From: Sphaerochaeta sp. UBA5849
GTDB taxonomy: Bacteria > Spirochaetota > Spirochaetia > Sphaerochaetales > Sphaerochaetaceae
Direction of reading: 5' to 3'
Assembly: GCA_002432715.1 (NCBI GenBank)
Contig: DJGJ01000021.1
Location: 35,448-78,535 of the forward strand
DNA: 43,088 nucleotides
This document shows, piece by piece, positions 23,988-32,930 of the stretch. The notes beneath the pieces were generated by a model that did no database searches, was not told the DNA's origin, and saw nothing but the letters and a program-made list of their open reading frames with translations. How positions within the stretch are numbered: position 1 is the stretch's first letter; every line of letters starts with the position of its first letter. The translations under genes were made by a program, and so were the position numbers.

Positions 23988-26900
23988 TCATTCATCATTC
24001 AAGACAAGTTCCACACTCACAATCTCATGTCCCTTCAATGCTATCTCCACAGCCTGAGCCGTGACGGGCAGTTGTTCCAATCGCTGTTCGATCAGATTGC
24101 AAACCCATGCCTGTTTGACGGCAAGCGGGAAATGAAGCGTGAATCTCCCATCCCTGCCTGCCATGCTGATCAAACGCAGGATGAGCGACGGCCGCTCTTC
24201 ACACTTCTTTATGGTCTCGATTACCACCCCCGCTGGATCCACCTTGGCCAAGGAGAATTGACCGGCAACCAAGCCGGTTGACTGTTCTGAACGCTCGGCG
24301 ACCAGGCTTTGGTGAAGGGCATACCCTTCCTCGATTACCTTGCCTTGTTCATAGCCGCCCTCATGGGGCAAAAGAGCATAGCAGAAGTCATGAGTGCCCC
24401 TATCGGCTGTTGGGTTGGGATAGGCAGGGGCGCGCAGCAATGAAAGCGTCAGCATATTGCCCTTGGCCGAGTACCCATACGACTGGCGGCTGAGCAGGGC
24501 CACCCCATGTGTTTTCTCACTGAGGTCCACCCACTTGTGCGCCGGCACCTCGAACTGCACCTCGTCCCAACTGGTGTTGGCATGAGTGGTCCGTTCACAC
24601 ACCCCGTAGGCAATGTCATATGAGGCCCTGGGTGATCGGACATCGACAGCAAAAGAGGTGCGAAGCATCAGGTGGTCCTCATGCCAATCTACATGGAGAT
24701 TAAAATCAATACGCTTGCTGTGGGCATGGAAGGTAATCTGTTGGCAATACGTCGACTTGAGCCATTTCCATGTTGCTTCAAGGGTTATACCGAGCTCCGA
24801 ACAGGAAAGCACGCGGTAGTGTACCTCACTGTCCAAGGCATACTGCATTACAGCACCCTGCTTGCCGATGTTCCACGCATCGTACTCCTTGGGTAAATCG
24901 ACGGCAAGGCTGAATATATTGCCCCGCCCTCCCTCGGAAAGCACTTCGCGCTGCTGCATCTTGTCATACAGCCTTGCAAGCGAACCATCGGCGGCAAAAA
25001 CCACCTCATAGCAAGGTGTTTCAAGCTTTGGCTCATCCCACGAAAACAGCAAAGCGGATTGGCTTTGCTGATTTCCCAATCGATACCGCTTCCACCCCTT
25101 GGACGGCACGTTGCAGGCAATGAAATGAAGCTTCGAACCTTGCTTATAGGAAGGAAGCCGTCTGCCTGTCTCGTCATGGATGCTGCACAAGGCAGCTGCT
25201 TCAACACAACATACATCACTGCGCTCGAAATCCAACGTATTGAAAACAACTACATCCTCGGCTGTCTTGGCTATGTTGGAAGCCAGGAATGAGCGGGCCC
25301 GGTCAGCTGCTTCATCGAAGGTGTCTGCGACCTGCTGGAGCTGGGGTATGGCTGTCTCATAAACTTCCTTGATGGAGGAACCGGGAAGAATGTCGTGGAA
25401 TTGGTTGAGAGCGAGCATCTTCCAAGCCTGTTCGAAGCTCTGGTGAGGATACAGATGTTTCGCATCCAAAGCCCAAGCGAGAGAGCAGAAAAACTCCGAG
25501 GCAAAGGCCTTTTGTTCGCACAGGCGGTTGAGCCGCTTGACTTCAGCCATGGTTGTATAGGTGCCCCGGTGGTACTCAAGGTACAGCTCTCCTTCCCAGA
25601 CGGGAGGAGATTGCACATCATCCTTGGTCTTGTCCAAGAAATCCCGGACTGTACTGCTGTACGTCTTGGGAAGGCCGGGGATGCCCGCCTTCATTCTGTG
25701 GTGGTTCTCAAGCATCTGCTTGGTCGGGCCACCTCCACCATCACCGTAGCCGTAGAGATGGAGGTTGGAGAAACAAAGGTTCTTGTCCTGGAACCGCTGA
25801 CGGGTGCCGAGAATCTGACTAGGCGTAAGCACCCCGTTGTAGGTTGTCTCGTGGCTGGTCTTCTTCGGATAGGAGGCAAGGCTTTCATAGTCGGTTGTGC
25901 TGACCAAATAACTGAATATCCGGCTGCCGTCCAAGCCTTGCCAGGCAAAGACGTCATGGGGGAATCGATTGGTCTCATTCCACCCGAGCTTGGTGGTGAC
26001 AAAGTAGGAGATGCCCGCACCTTTCATGATTTGAGGCAGGGTCGCAGGAAAGCCGAAACAGTCGGGAAGCCAGAGCACGACACTGTCCTTGCCGTACTCA
26101 TCCTTCATCCATCGCTTGCCCCAGTAGAACTGACGGGCAAGCGACTCCCCGCTGGTGAGTATGGTATCACTTTCGACCCACATCCCCCCTTCTACTTCCC
26201 ATCTGCCCTCAGCAATCCTGGCCTTGATACGTTCATACAGCGAGGGCATGTCAGCCTTGATGAAGGCAAGCAACTGCATCTGGCTGGAGCTGAATATATA
26301 GTCGGGATACTGCTCCATCAGCGAGAGGACGGTGGCATAACTGCGTATCCCCTTCTCCCGGGTTTGGTCGACTGTCCACAGCCATGCCATGTCGATATGG
26401 CTGTGTCCTACAACAGCCACCTTGGACACGGAAGGTGATGGGAGAGTAGCAAGAACTTCAGAAAGGACAGCCCTCGCCCGTTTGAGCATCAGAACATTCT
26501 GCAACGCTTCGAGACTGGAAAAGTCCACTGCTTTGATAGCCTCGATACAAGCTTTGCAGAGAACAAGATATGCTTCACTCCCCGTTTCAACCGTCATTGC
26601 TGTTTCATAGGCTAGATCCAAATCGTAGACAAAGGCCTCAAGCTCCTCGTTTGCCAGGTACATGCTGATGTCCAAGAATACATCCTGTTTCTCGCTGGAA
26701 ACATAGGAGTAGAGAACCAGTTCCACCTCCTCGGTGGGGGGAAGGTCGACTTCGGTATGACGGACATCCAAGCCACAGGCAAGCTTGTCGTTCAGATAAA
26801 CCAGAAACTGGGGGTTGTTGAAGTTCCAGATGTCCTTTGCCCCGGTTTCCACCTTCAGCCGAACCTGCCTTCCAACCCAAGGGGAGGGTATCTTCAGCAG

Positions 26901-27110
26901 GGTCCTGAATAGGGCATGGTACTCATGTCCACCATATCCGCGGCTCTGGTCGAAAGGCAGCCAAGACTCACTTTCGTGGCGCTTGTCCCAATCATGATAG
27001 GCACATGTTTTATATTGCAGATCATGCACTTTCATACGCTGTGCATACCGGCTTTGTTTGAGTGCCTGAAGCGGCCCCTGAACAAATAATTGGAGTTGTT
27101 GTTTTGTCAT
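23988..27110 (-). CDS. GH38 alpha-mannosidase
   Basis: The protein has 1040 residues, the usual length for large bacterial GH38 enzymes. After an N-terminal beta domain come the zinc motif HSHIDMAWLW (236-245), GGMWVESD (308-315) and LPDCFGFPATLPQ, whose Asp350 is the catalytic nucleophile. The C-terminal half is the expected beta-sandwich region. It has no signal peptide and should hydrolyse alpha-mannosidic bonds of imported oligosaccharides in the cytoplasm, with retention. Linkage specificity cannot be read. It lies nine bases after the permease gene and nine before the GH105-like gene, so the three are co-transcribed. Confidence 0.93.
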   Translation of the reverse strand: MTKQQLQLFVQGPLQALKQSRYAQRMKVHDLQYKTCAYHDWDKRHESESWLPFDQSRGYGGHEYHALFRTLLKIPSPWVGRQVRLKVETGAKDIWNFNNPQFLVYLNDKLACGLDVRHTEVDLPPTEEVELVLYSYVSSEKQDVFLDISMYLANEELEAFVYDLDLAYETAMTVETGSEAYLVLCKACIEAIKAVDFSSLEALQNVLMLKRARAVLSEVLATLPSPSVSKVAVVGHSHIDMAWLWTVDQTREKGIRSYATVLSLMEQYPDYIFSSSQMQLLAFIKADMPSLYERIKARIAEGRWEVEGGMWVESDTILTSGESLARQFYWGKRWMKDEYGKDSVVLWLPDCFGFPATLPQIMKGAGISYFVTTKLGWNETNRFPHDVFAWQGLDGSRIFSYLVSTTDYESLASYPKKTSHETTYNGVLTPSQILGTRQRFQDKNLCFSNLHLYGYGDGGGGPTKQMLENHHRMKAGIPGLPKTYSSTVRDFLDKTKDDVQSPPVWEGELYLEYHRGTYTTMAEVKRLNRLCEQKAFASEFFCSLAWALDAKHLYPHQSFEQAWKMLALNQFHDILPGSSIKEVYETAIPQLQQVADTFDEAADRARSFLASNIAKTAEDVVVFNTLDFERSDVCCVEAAALCSIHDETGRRLPSYKQGSKLHFIACNVPSKGWKRYRLGNQQSQSALLFSWDEPKLETPCYEVVFAADGSLARLYDKMQQREVLSEGGRGNIFSLAVDLPKEYDAWNIGKQGAVMQYALDSEVHYRVLSCSELGITLEATWKWLKSTYCQQITFHAHSKRIDFNLHVDWHEDHLMLRTSFAVDVRSPRASYDIAYGVCERTTHANTSWDEVQFEVPAHKWVDLSEKTHGVALLSRQSYGYSAKGNMLTLSLLRAPAYPNPTADRGTHDFCYALLPHEGGYEQGKVIEEGYALHQSLVAERSEQSTGLVAGQFSLAKVDPAGVVIETIKKCEERPSLILRLISMAGRDGRFTLHFPLAVKQAWVCNLIEQRLEQLPVTAQAVEIALKGHEIVSVELVLNDE

Positions 27111-27119
27111 ACCAGCAGT

Positions 27120-27956
27120 TTACCCTTTCACCCCTGAAGCCGAAAGTCCTCCAACGATATATCGCTGCAGAATGATGAACAAGACGATGATCGGGATGAT
27201 GGACATAACCGAGGCTGCAAGGATGCTGCTCCAGTCGACACCGTTGAATCCAATGTAGTTCTTGATGGCTATCTGGATGGTGTACTTCTTCTGGTCGCTG
27301 AGAACAAGCAGCGGCAGGATATAATCATTCCAACGCCACATGAAACTGAAGATGGCAAGGGTGACCGTACTGGAAGTACCCAAGGGCAGCATGACGTAGA
27401 GGAAGGTCTGAGCCTCATTGCTTCCATCGATGCGGGCCGCTTCTACAAACGAGAGAGGAATCGACAGGTAGTGCTGACGGAACATGAATATTCCGGTTGT
27501 CGTGGTCACAACGGGGAGAATCACGCCCCAGATATTGTTGTACAGGCCAAGCTCGCTGATGACTGTCACTTGCGGTACAGTCAACGTCTCGCCGGGAATC
27601 AGGGTGCCCAGCAGGAAGATGCCGAACACAAGGTTGGTGTATGAGACTTCATGTCGATAGATGGCAAGTGCGTAGCCGCACATCGCACTGATGACCAAGG
27701 TGATGGCAGTTCCCACTACTGCGAGGAAGAGACTGTTGAAGACGTACCCGAAGAATCCTTCTCCGATGACCTTCTGGTAGTGCACGAAGGTGAAGCGTGA
27801 AGGCAGCATCGCCAAGGGATAGCTGAAAAGCTCCCCTGTTTCCTTGAATGAGCTGAGGACCAGCCAGACAATGGGGAACAGAATCACCAGGGAAACCAGC
27901 AGGGTCACTGTCGAGGGGCCCAGGTTTCTGGAAACACGTAGCAATGGCTTGCTCAT
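27120..27956 (-). CDS. ABC sugar transporter permease, MalG-type (CUT1)
   Basis: This 278-residue inner-membrane protein starts with segment VTLLVSLVILFPIVWLVLSS and contains the EAA loop LSFVEAARIDGSNEAQTFLYV. It ends in the usual GGLSASGVKG tail of CUT1 permeases. The start has a GGAGGTGACCG site and overlaps the end of the upstream permease gene by four bases, so the two channel subunits are translationally coupled. It serves the importer for the glycan fragments handled by the downstream GH38 and GH105-like enzymes. Confidence 0.93.
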   Translation of the reverse strand: MSKPLLRVSRNLGPSTVTLLVSLVILFPIVWLVLSSFKETGELFSYPLAMLPSRFTFVHYQKVIGEGFFGYVFNSLFLAVVGTAITLVISAMCGYALAIYRHEVSYTNLVFGIFLLGTLIPGETLTVPQVTVISELGLYNNIWGVILPVVTTTTGIFMFRQHYLSIPLSFVEAARIDGSNEAQTFLYVMLPLGTSSTVTLAIFSFMWRWNDYILPLLVLSDQKKYTIQIAIKNYIGFNGVDWSSILAASVMSIIPIIVLFIILQRYIVGGLSASGVKG

Positions 27957-28831
27957 CGGTCACCTCCATTGCTGAATTTGAACTGCACATAGGCGATGAA
28001 TGCAAAAATAACCATGACAACCAAGGAGATGGCGGAAGCATAGCCATACTGCATCTGGTTGAACCCTTTGTCGAAAATGAACTGGATGATGAAGGTTGTA
28101 TTCAACCCCGGCCCGCCCTGGGTGATACCTTGCACCAAGGCGTACTCTTTGAGGAGGTTCACCGTTGAGAGCAGGGTTGCCAGGAAGGTGGTGGGAGCGA
28201 GCATGGGGACTGTGATGCGCAGGAATGTCTGCCTCGTGGTACTTCCATCGATGGATGCCGCCTCGTAGATCTCCTGAGGAATGTTGTTGAGTCCTCCAAT
28301 GAAGATGACCATATAAAAACCGGTGGAGGCCCAGTTGGAAGCGAAACTGATCACAAACGTTGCAAGCTTGGGATTGAGCGCCCACTGAAGCGGGGTTCCA
28401 CCTAGTGATTGGATGATGAAATTCACCAAACCATACTCTGCACTGAACATCCAGTTTATGGTAATACCGACCACCAGAGCGCTGAGCAAGGAAGGGATAT
28501 AGGTCAATGTCCTTGCCAAGCCCTTGATCGCAACACGCTTTGAAGTAACCAGGCTGGCGATGAGCAACGGTATGATAACCTTGAAAGGGAGACTGAACAG
28601 GGTATAGGTAAACGTTCTGCCAAGCGATTGATAAAATTTAGTGTCGGCAAACAACTCCTTGTAATTCGCCAATCCGATGAAGTTCATCACTTTCCAGCCA
28701 TCATAGTTGGTGAACGAAAAACCAACACTCAACCCCAGCGGGATGAGGAAAAAGGTTGAAAAGAGCAGCAGACAGGGGGCAACGAACAACCAGAAGGCTC
28801 GTACGTGCCGTTTTACATATCGTGTCTTCAT
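27953..28831 (-). CDS. ABC sugar transporter permease, MalF-type (CUT1)
   Basis: This protein of about 292 residues starts MKTRYVKRHVRAFWL, with a first membrane segment APCLLLFSTFFLIPLGLSV. The EAA loop is IYEAASIDGSTTRQTFLRITVP. An open frame runs further upstream into the solute-binding protein gene, but this ATG places the basic N-terminus correctly before the first membrane segment. It pairs with the MalG-type permease through a four-base overlap. There is no ATPase gene in the cluster. Confidence 0.9.
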   Translation of the reverse strand: MKTRYVKRHVRAFWLFVAPCLLLFSTFFLIPLGLSVGFSFTNYDGWKVMNFIGLANYKELFADTKFYQSLGRTFTYTLFSLPFKVIIPLLIASLVTSKRVAIKGLARTLTYIPSLLSALVVGITINWMFSAEYGLVNFIIQSLGGTPLQWALNPKLATFVISFASNWASTGFYMVIFIGGLNNIPQEIYEAASIDGSTTRQTFLRITVPMLAPTTFLATLLSTVNLLKEYALVQGITQGGPGLNTTFIIQFIFDKGFNQMQYGYASAISLVVMVIFAFIAYVQFKFSNGGDR

Positions 28832-28855
28832 ACCATACCTTGTTTCTTGCAACCA

Positions 28856-28886
28856 TGTCCGGGCTGCCAGGCAGGCAACCCGGACA
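28856..28886 (-). repeat. Strong hairpin between solute-binding protein and permease genes
   Basis: Arms TGTCCGGG (28856-28863) and CCCGGACA (28879-28886) are perfect. An inner TGCC/GGCA pair extends the stem past one mismatch. There is no T run. It is probably an mRNA stability element at the 3' end of the solute-binding protein message. Confidence 0.55.
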
Positions 28887-28892
28887 GAGATG

Positions 28893-30161
28893 TCAATACT
28901 TGAGATCCCAGCCTGACTTCTTGGAAAGCAGGGCTGCAAAATCATTGAGAGCCTTCGCGGCGGTGAGATCGCCGTTTACCGCCTGTTTCAGGGCATCACG
29001 GTACTCATTGTCGTAGAAGTTTCTCCACATGGAACTCTCATCGACGCTGAATGCGTAGGTGACCTTGCCGACTTCACTCTGCAATACTTTGTAGTCCTCG
29101 GCAACCTGTGCATCCGAAGGAGAATACGTCACACCGACCAAGGATGAGAGACCCTTGTCACGATTGAGGTACTGCTGAAAATTCTCCTTGGTGTAGAACC
29201 ACTTGAGGAAGGAAATCGCCAAATCCTTGTTCTTTGCTTTCGCCGGTACGCCAAGACCGCTGCCACCGAGAATGGCACTTGCACTCTTTCCCACCGGAGA
29301 GGGCATGACACCCCACTTGAAGTTCTTGATCTGGTTGTAGAAGGAGTTGTAGTTCCAGCTTCCGCTGAAGTAGATGCCTACGTCGCCGTTCTTGAAGTAG
29401 TCGGCCGGGTTGTCTGTCGTACCGCCGGCCCAGATGGCCTTGGGCATGAACTTGTTGTTCCAGTCGATGAACTTTTGCAAGGTTGCGATATTCTGGGGAC
29501 TGTTGATGGCGACATCGAAGCCGGCCCCGTCTTTTTCAACCATCGATCCGCCGTTGGCATACATCAGGTTGTCATAGCGTGCACGGGAGGCATCCATTGC
29601 CATCCCGTATTTGACACCACCCTTCTCCTTGAGCAGGATTGCATTCTTCTCCAGCTCATCAAGGGTCCAAGGCTTCTCAATCGTAGGGGCGGTAATACCT
29701 GCACGAGCGAAAGCATCCTTGTTGTAGTACACATTGGTAATCGTGAACTGCTGCGGCAGAATGGACTTCTTGGATGACTTATAGTCCTGAACGATGATCT
29801 CAACGGCCATAGGCTCAAAGATGGACATATCGAAATACTCTGCCATATCAAGGAACTCATCCGGATAGAGACGTGAGAGCCGGGTAGTGGTGAGCAGGTC
29901 GGGCAGGTCGTTGTTGCGTGCCATCAAGGGGAACTTGGTCAATTGGTCTTCATAGGGAATAACCATGACATCCAAGGTGTTCCCTGTCTCAGCAGCCCAC
30001 TGCTTCATGGTATTGAGCAGGGCATCCTCACTTGAAGGTTCTTCGCTGAGCATCACCTTCAACACCTGAGGACCGGTACTCGCAGCCTCTTTTGTTCCAG
30101 CAGCAAAAACCATGCTGGAAAGCAGAAGAGCCATCAAGAGAATCGTCGATACTTTCTTCAT
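28893..30161 (-). CDS. Periplasmic sugar-binding protein, family 1 (CUT1 importer)
   Basis: The protein has 422 residues and a GGAGG site before ATG. A signal peptide (basic start, hydrophobic stretch, then MVFAAG) lacks a lipobox Cys, so the mature protein should be soluble in the periplasm. The mature start, GTKEAAS, is a form I associate with spirochaete binding proteins. The body shows the ABC family 1 fold: YEDQLTKFPLMARNNDLPDL, MAMDASRARYDNLMYANGG, and FKWGVMPSPVGKSASAILGG near the hinge. Ligand is unknown, probably an oligosaccharide related to the downstream GH38 and GH105-like enzymes. Confidence 0.92.
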   Translation of the reverse strand: MKKVSTILLMALLLSSMVFAAGTKEAASTGPQVLKVMLSEEPSSEDALLNTMKQWAAETGNTLDVMVIPYEDQLTKFPLMARNNDLPDLLTTTRLSRLYPDEFLDMAEYFDMSIFEPMAVEIIVQDYKSSKKSILPQQFTITNVYYNKDAFARAGITAPTIEKPWTLDELEKNAILLKEKGGVKYGMAMDASRARYDNLMYANGGSMVEKDGAGFDVAINSPQNIATLQKFIDWNNKFMPKAIWAGGTTDNPADYFKNGDVGIYFSGSWNYNSFYNQIKNFKWGVMPSPVGKSASAILGGSGLGVPAKAKNKDLAISFLKWFYTKENFQQYLNRDKGLSSLVGVTYSPSDAQVAEDYKVLQSEVGKVTYAFSVDESSMWRNFYDNEYRDALKQAVNGDLTAAKALNDFAALLSKKSGWDLKY

Positions 30162-30198
30162 ATCATACCTCCTACGTATGAGAAAATAAGCCGGATCG

Positions 30199-30225
30199 GA
30201 GAGCTATGCTCTCATATTCAGTATA
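30199..30225 (-). promoter_or_regulatory. Candidate internal promoter element and leader hairpin before the solute-binding protein gene
   Basis: The 133-base gap before the solute-binding protein gene contains TATACT on the minus strand (30220-30225), with only weak -35 candidates such as TTGTAG. A perfect hairpin follows (GAGAGC/GCTCTC, 30199-30213). This suggests a second transcription start and a structured leader for the transporter part of the operon. Confidence 0.35.
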
Positions 30226-30294
30226 AAGAGCATCAGATGATAAACTACAACTTTATTGCCCAATAAATCGTTTTTAGTGTGCATATCTTGCGTT

Positions 30295-32814
30295 TTATCG
30301 CTCACTTTGCCACAGATTCGTTCCAACCGGGTCAAAACCATTGTACTTGACCGGCTGTCCTTGAACCTGCAGGGAAACACCCCATCCTCCCTCCAAGCGT
30401 CCCAAGGCCGCATCCTCGAAAACATACGTTTCTGCTGTTGCATCCATGGGGGTGTTTTGCATCGCCTGCATGAAGGATTCAAGGCTGCCATAGCCATGTT
30501 TTGAGCCCACCCTGAGCAGATAGACAGCCTTCCTGCCCTGTGCAATGAACTCCCGGTCCTTGTTCGGCCCGTAGAGTACCCGCTTAAGTTTCTCACTGCA
30601 GTACAAAGCAACATACCCGCCATTGTGTGCTTCGGCAAAGAGCCAATTGCCTCTCTGCTCAAAAGCTGCGAACTCCATGGTCGGCAGGTAGACATGGGTG
30701 AAATCAACCGGATGGTCAGCCTTGGTGTTGAAGACGATAGAGGCGAAGTTCTCATACTGGTTCACCCGAGGCAACGTCCCGTTTCCAGCCCAGTAGGAGG
30801 GCCTGGCATGGCCGAAGAGGTTGTGCTCGCCCGGATGGTTGACCCACACCTGCTCGGTGGCGGAGAAAATCAAGTGGATGGGGTTTTCCTGGAAACCCCG
30901 TTCTCCAACCCGAAAATTATTGGCACTGCTGAGCAGTGAGCAGGAAGTCTTGCAGGCATAGATATCGGCGTGCCCGTTGTAGCCATGCGTCGATTGGCTG
31001 ACCAATGCCTTGCCTTGGGGAACCTGGCAGAACTGCCGGTACTTCAGTGGTGCCTGATAGTCGGAGAAGCAGAGAGCGGTTACGCCCTTGCCTGCGTGGC
31101 TGGTATTGCCGATGCCGTAGCCGATCCAATTGATGAAGGACGGGCAGTTGGAGTTGTTGCCGAACAGCTCCTTGGGGTAGGTGCGGCCTGCGGTGGTACT
31201 GAAGATTCCATCGAGAGAGTAGACGGCAAGAATGTAATAGATGCTGTCCATCGCCTTCTTGGCAAGGGCCTTCATCTCTTGGTTGCTTGTCTGTGCATAC
31301 AGGCTTGCAAAACCCAGTGCATCGATGGGCAGGTAGGGAGGACTGTTCCATTCAGTAAAGCCGATGGCAAAAAAGGTCTCAAACCAAGGACGCAGTAGGC
31401 CGATGGCCTTTTGCTGCATCTGGACTCCTGTCATGCCGCTGTTGGTGAAGATCTCATCCGGGTAGAGTTCGCCTGCAAGCAACTGGCAGACATGAAACAT
31501 GAGGGCATGGTTCTCACTGTAGAACCACATGGCATCGTCCCCTCTCTCGTCATGCCAGTACCGGAAATTGAGCAAACATTGCTTCATCTCACTCTTTAGA
31601 TCCACGGTAACATAGGGATGGTCGGCAAAGGTTCTCAGGATATGAGGGAAATACGAGAGATAGAAATCGCTGCAGTCGCTTCGCTTGTTGATGAAGGTGA
31701 TCTGGCGTCGCAGGATATGTTCAAACTCATCCTGAGGTCCACCTGCATGCAGGATTGCCACCGCCCGGTTTGCATTACGCTCGCCGTATCGTGCGAGCAC
31801 TTCGAAGGCCTGCTGCTTGCGTTCATCCATGGTTGGTTTGGCTTGGGGAACCAGGGAGAGGGGAAAATTCTCAAAAGCCAGGTGATAAGCCATGCTCATC
31901 CCCTGCACCTGGGTAGTGGCCTTGAACTGCAGGTATCCGATGGGAAGCTGCTCGCACGGACCGAGTGAGCAGGTGCTCTTTGAGGGAAGAAAGACAGCCG
32001 TAGTCTCGTAGAGATCGCCAACCATGAAGTTTTCCTCGGTGGCCCCTGCAAGGTGGATCTCAAGATTCTGGTTTTCATAGGGATTTGGACAGAACAACTC
32101 AACTTCACCTGTGCGCACATGGTTGCTCTTGCAACTAAGGTTTCCCAAAGCTTCCTCGACCGCCAGCACCAGGGCGGCATCGCGCTCACCGATGGGAAGC
32201 TTCTGTACAAGGCCTTCTACCTTCGAATCGAGGGTGAGAGAGAAGTTACAGTCGCTGTCACGCTCAGCAAACTCATCCCAAAACACCACCACCTCGTTTT
32301 CTCCCTGGCTAAGCGGGAGGGTGATATGCTTTTGCTGCATCTGATTCCTGACATGCGGGGTAAACGTGGCTATCAGCTGTTGGTTCACCCATATCCTCGC
32401 CCCTCCACACACGGAGAGTTCACACCCAAGATCCATAGGCTTCATTGCATCGAGAAAAGTAATTGCTGTTGCACTGATCCAAGTGGGATTTGGATAGAAG
32501 CCGGAGAGTGAGAGTACCGGGTCATTGAAGGGGAAGCGTGCAGAAAGCTCCAGCTCTTTGCCTCCATAGAGAACCGAGCCTCCAACCACCTTCTCGGTGA
32601 ACGTTGGATAGGGCTCAATTGCCTCCCTGCGCTGCTTTACGAAGGTCTCCCGAACGGGATTGACATGGGATGCCGCTCCCACCGATCCCTCCCAGACATT
32701 GGCTTCCTTCTGAATGATTACAGCTTCACCTTTCACAGGTTGTACATGAGTTTCACTGACGAGAAACCGGTTGATGATGTGCTCTTGTTGTAATGCATAG
32801 CTAAGGTATTGCAT
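30295..32814 (-). CDS. Uncharacterised large protein, possible alpha/alpha-barrel glycan-active enzyme
   Basis: This protein of about 839 residues starts at an ATG with a GGGAGGAG site. The in-frame codons upstream lack one. I do not recognise a named family. Residues about 1-330 look beta-rich and may form sugar-binding sandwich domains (GCELSVCGGARIWVNQQLI is like a beta-galactosidase-type jelly roll). The middle part, about 350-620, is helical, with motifs AMWFYSENHALMFHVC and FTEWNSPPYLPIDALGF that resemble toroid-fold lyases or hydrolases such as heparinase-like proteins. The C-terminal part is beta-rich. No signal peptide is seen. It heads the operon with the importer, GH38 and GH105-like genes, so a role in cleaving an acidic glycan fragment is plausible but unproven. 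Confidence 0.65.
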   Translation of the reverse strand: MQYLSYALQQEHIINRFLVSETHVQPVKGEAVIIQKEANVWEGSVGAASHVNPVRETFVKQRREAIEPYPTFTEKVVGGSVLYGGKELELSARFPFNDPVLSLSGFYPNPTWISATAITFLDAMKPMDLGCELSVCGGARIWVNQQLIATFTPHVRNQMQQKHITLPLSQGENEVVVFWDEFAERDSDCNFSLTLDSKVEGLVQKLPIGERDAALVLAVEEALGNLSCKSNHVRTGEVELFCPNPYENQNLEIHLAGATEENFMVGDLYETTAVFLPSKSTCSLGPCEQLPIGYLQFKATTQVQGMSMAYHLAFENFPLSLVPQAKPTMDERKQQAFEVLARYGERNANRAVAILHAGGPQDEFEHILRRQITFINKRSDCSDFYLSYFPHILRTFADHPYVTVDLKSEMKQCLLNFRYWHDERGDDAMWFYSENHALMFHVCQLLAGELYPDEIFTNSGMTGVQMQQKAIGLLRPWFETFFAIGFTEWNSPPYLPIDALGFASLYAQTSNQEMKALAKKAMDSIYYILAVYSLDGIFSTTAGRTYPKELFGNNSNCPSFINWIGYGIGNTSHAGKGVTALCFSDYQAPLKYRQFCQVPQGKALVSQSTHGYNGHADIYACKTSCSLLSSANNFRVGERGFQENPIHLIFSATEQVWVNHPGEHNLFGHARPSYWAGNGTLPRVNQYENFASIVFNTKADHPVDFTHVYLPTMEFAAFEQRGNWLFAEAHNGGYVALYCSEKLKRVLYGPNKDREFIAQGRKAVYLLRVGSKHGYGSLESFMQAMQNTPMDATAETYVFEDAALGRLEGGWGVSLQVQGQPVKYNGFDPVGTNLWQSER

Positions 32815-32930
32815 GGATGACTCCTCCCACATACGCAAGTATATGCTTGGATTATTGCAAGAACCACGTATTTTTTGCTGTAATACATATTCAAGCTTGC
32901 ATTTCATGCGTTCTGAGCTAGGATGGTGGT
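32815..32930. promoter_or_regulatory. Divergent promoter region between the 839-residue protein gene and the AraC gene
   Basis: This 116-base gap serves genes on both strands. On the minus strand a TATACT hexamer lies at 32838-32843, inside the imperfect palindrome CAAGTATATGCTTG (32836-32849). TTGCAAG and AAGCTTGCA half-site-like sequences lie further in. The 10-mer CTTGCATTTC (32896-32905) recurs at 22901-22910 beside the paralogous AraC gene. These are candidate binding sites for the two regulators. Confidence 0.4.
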
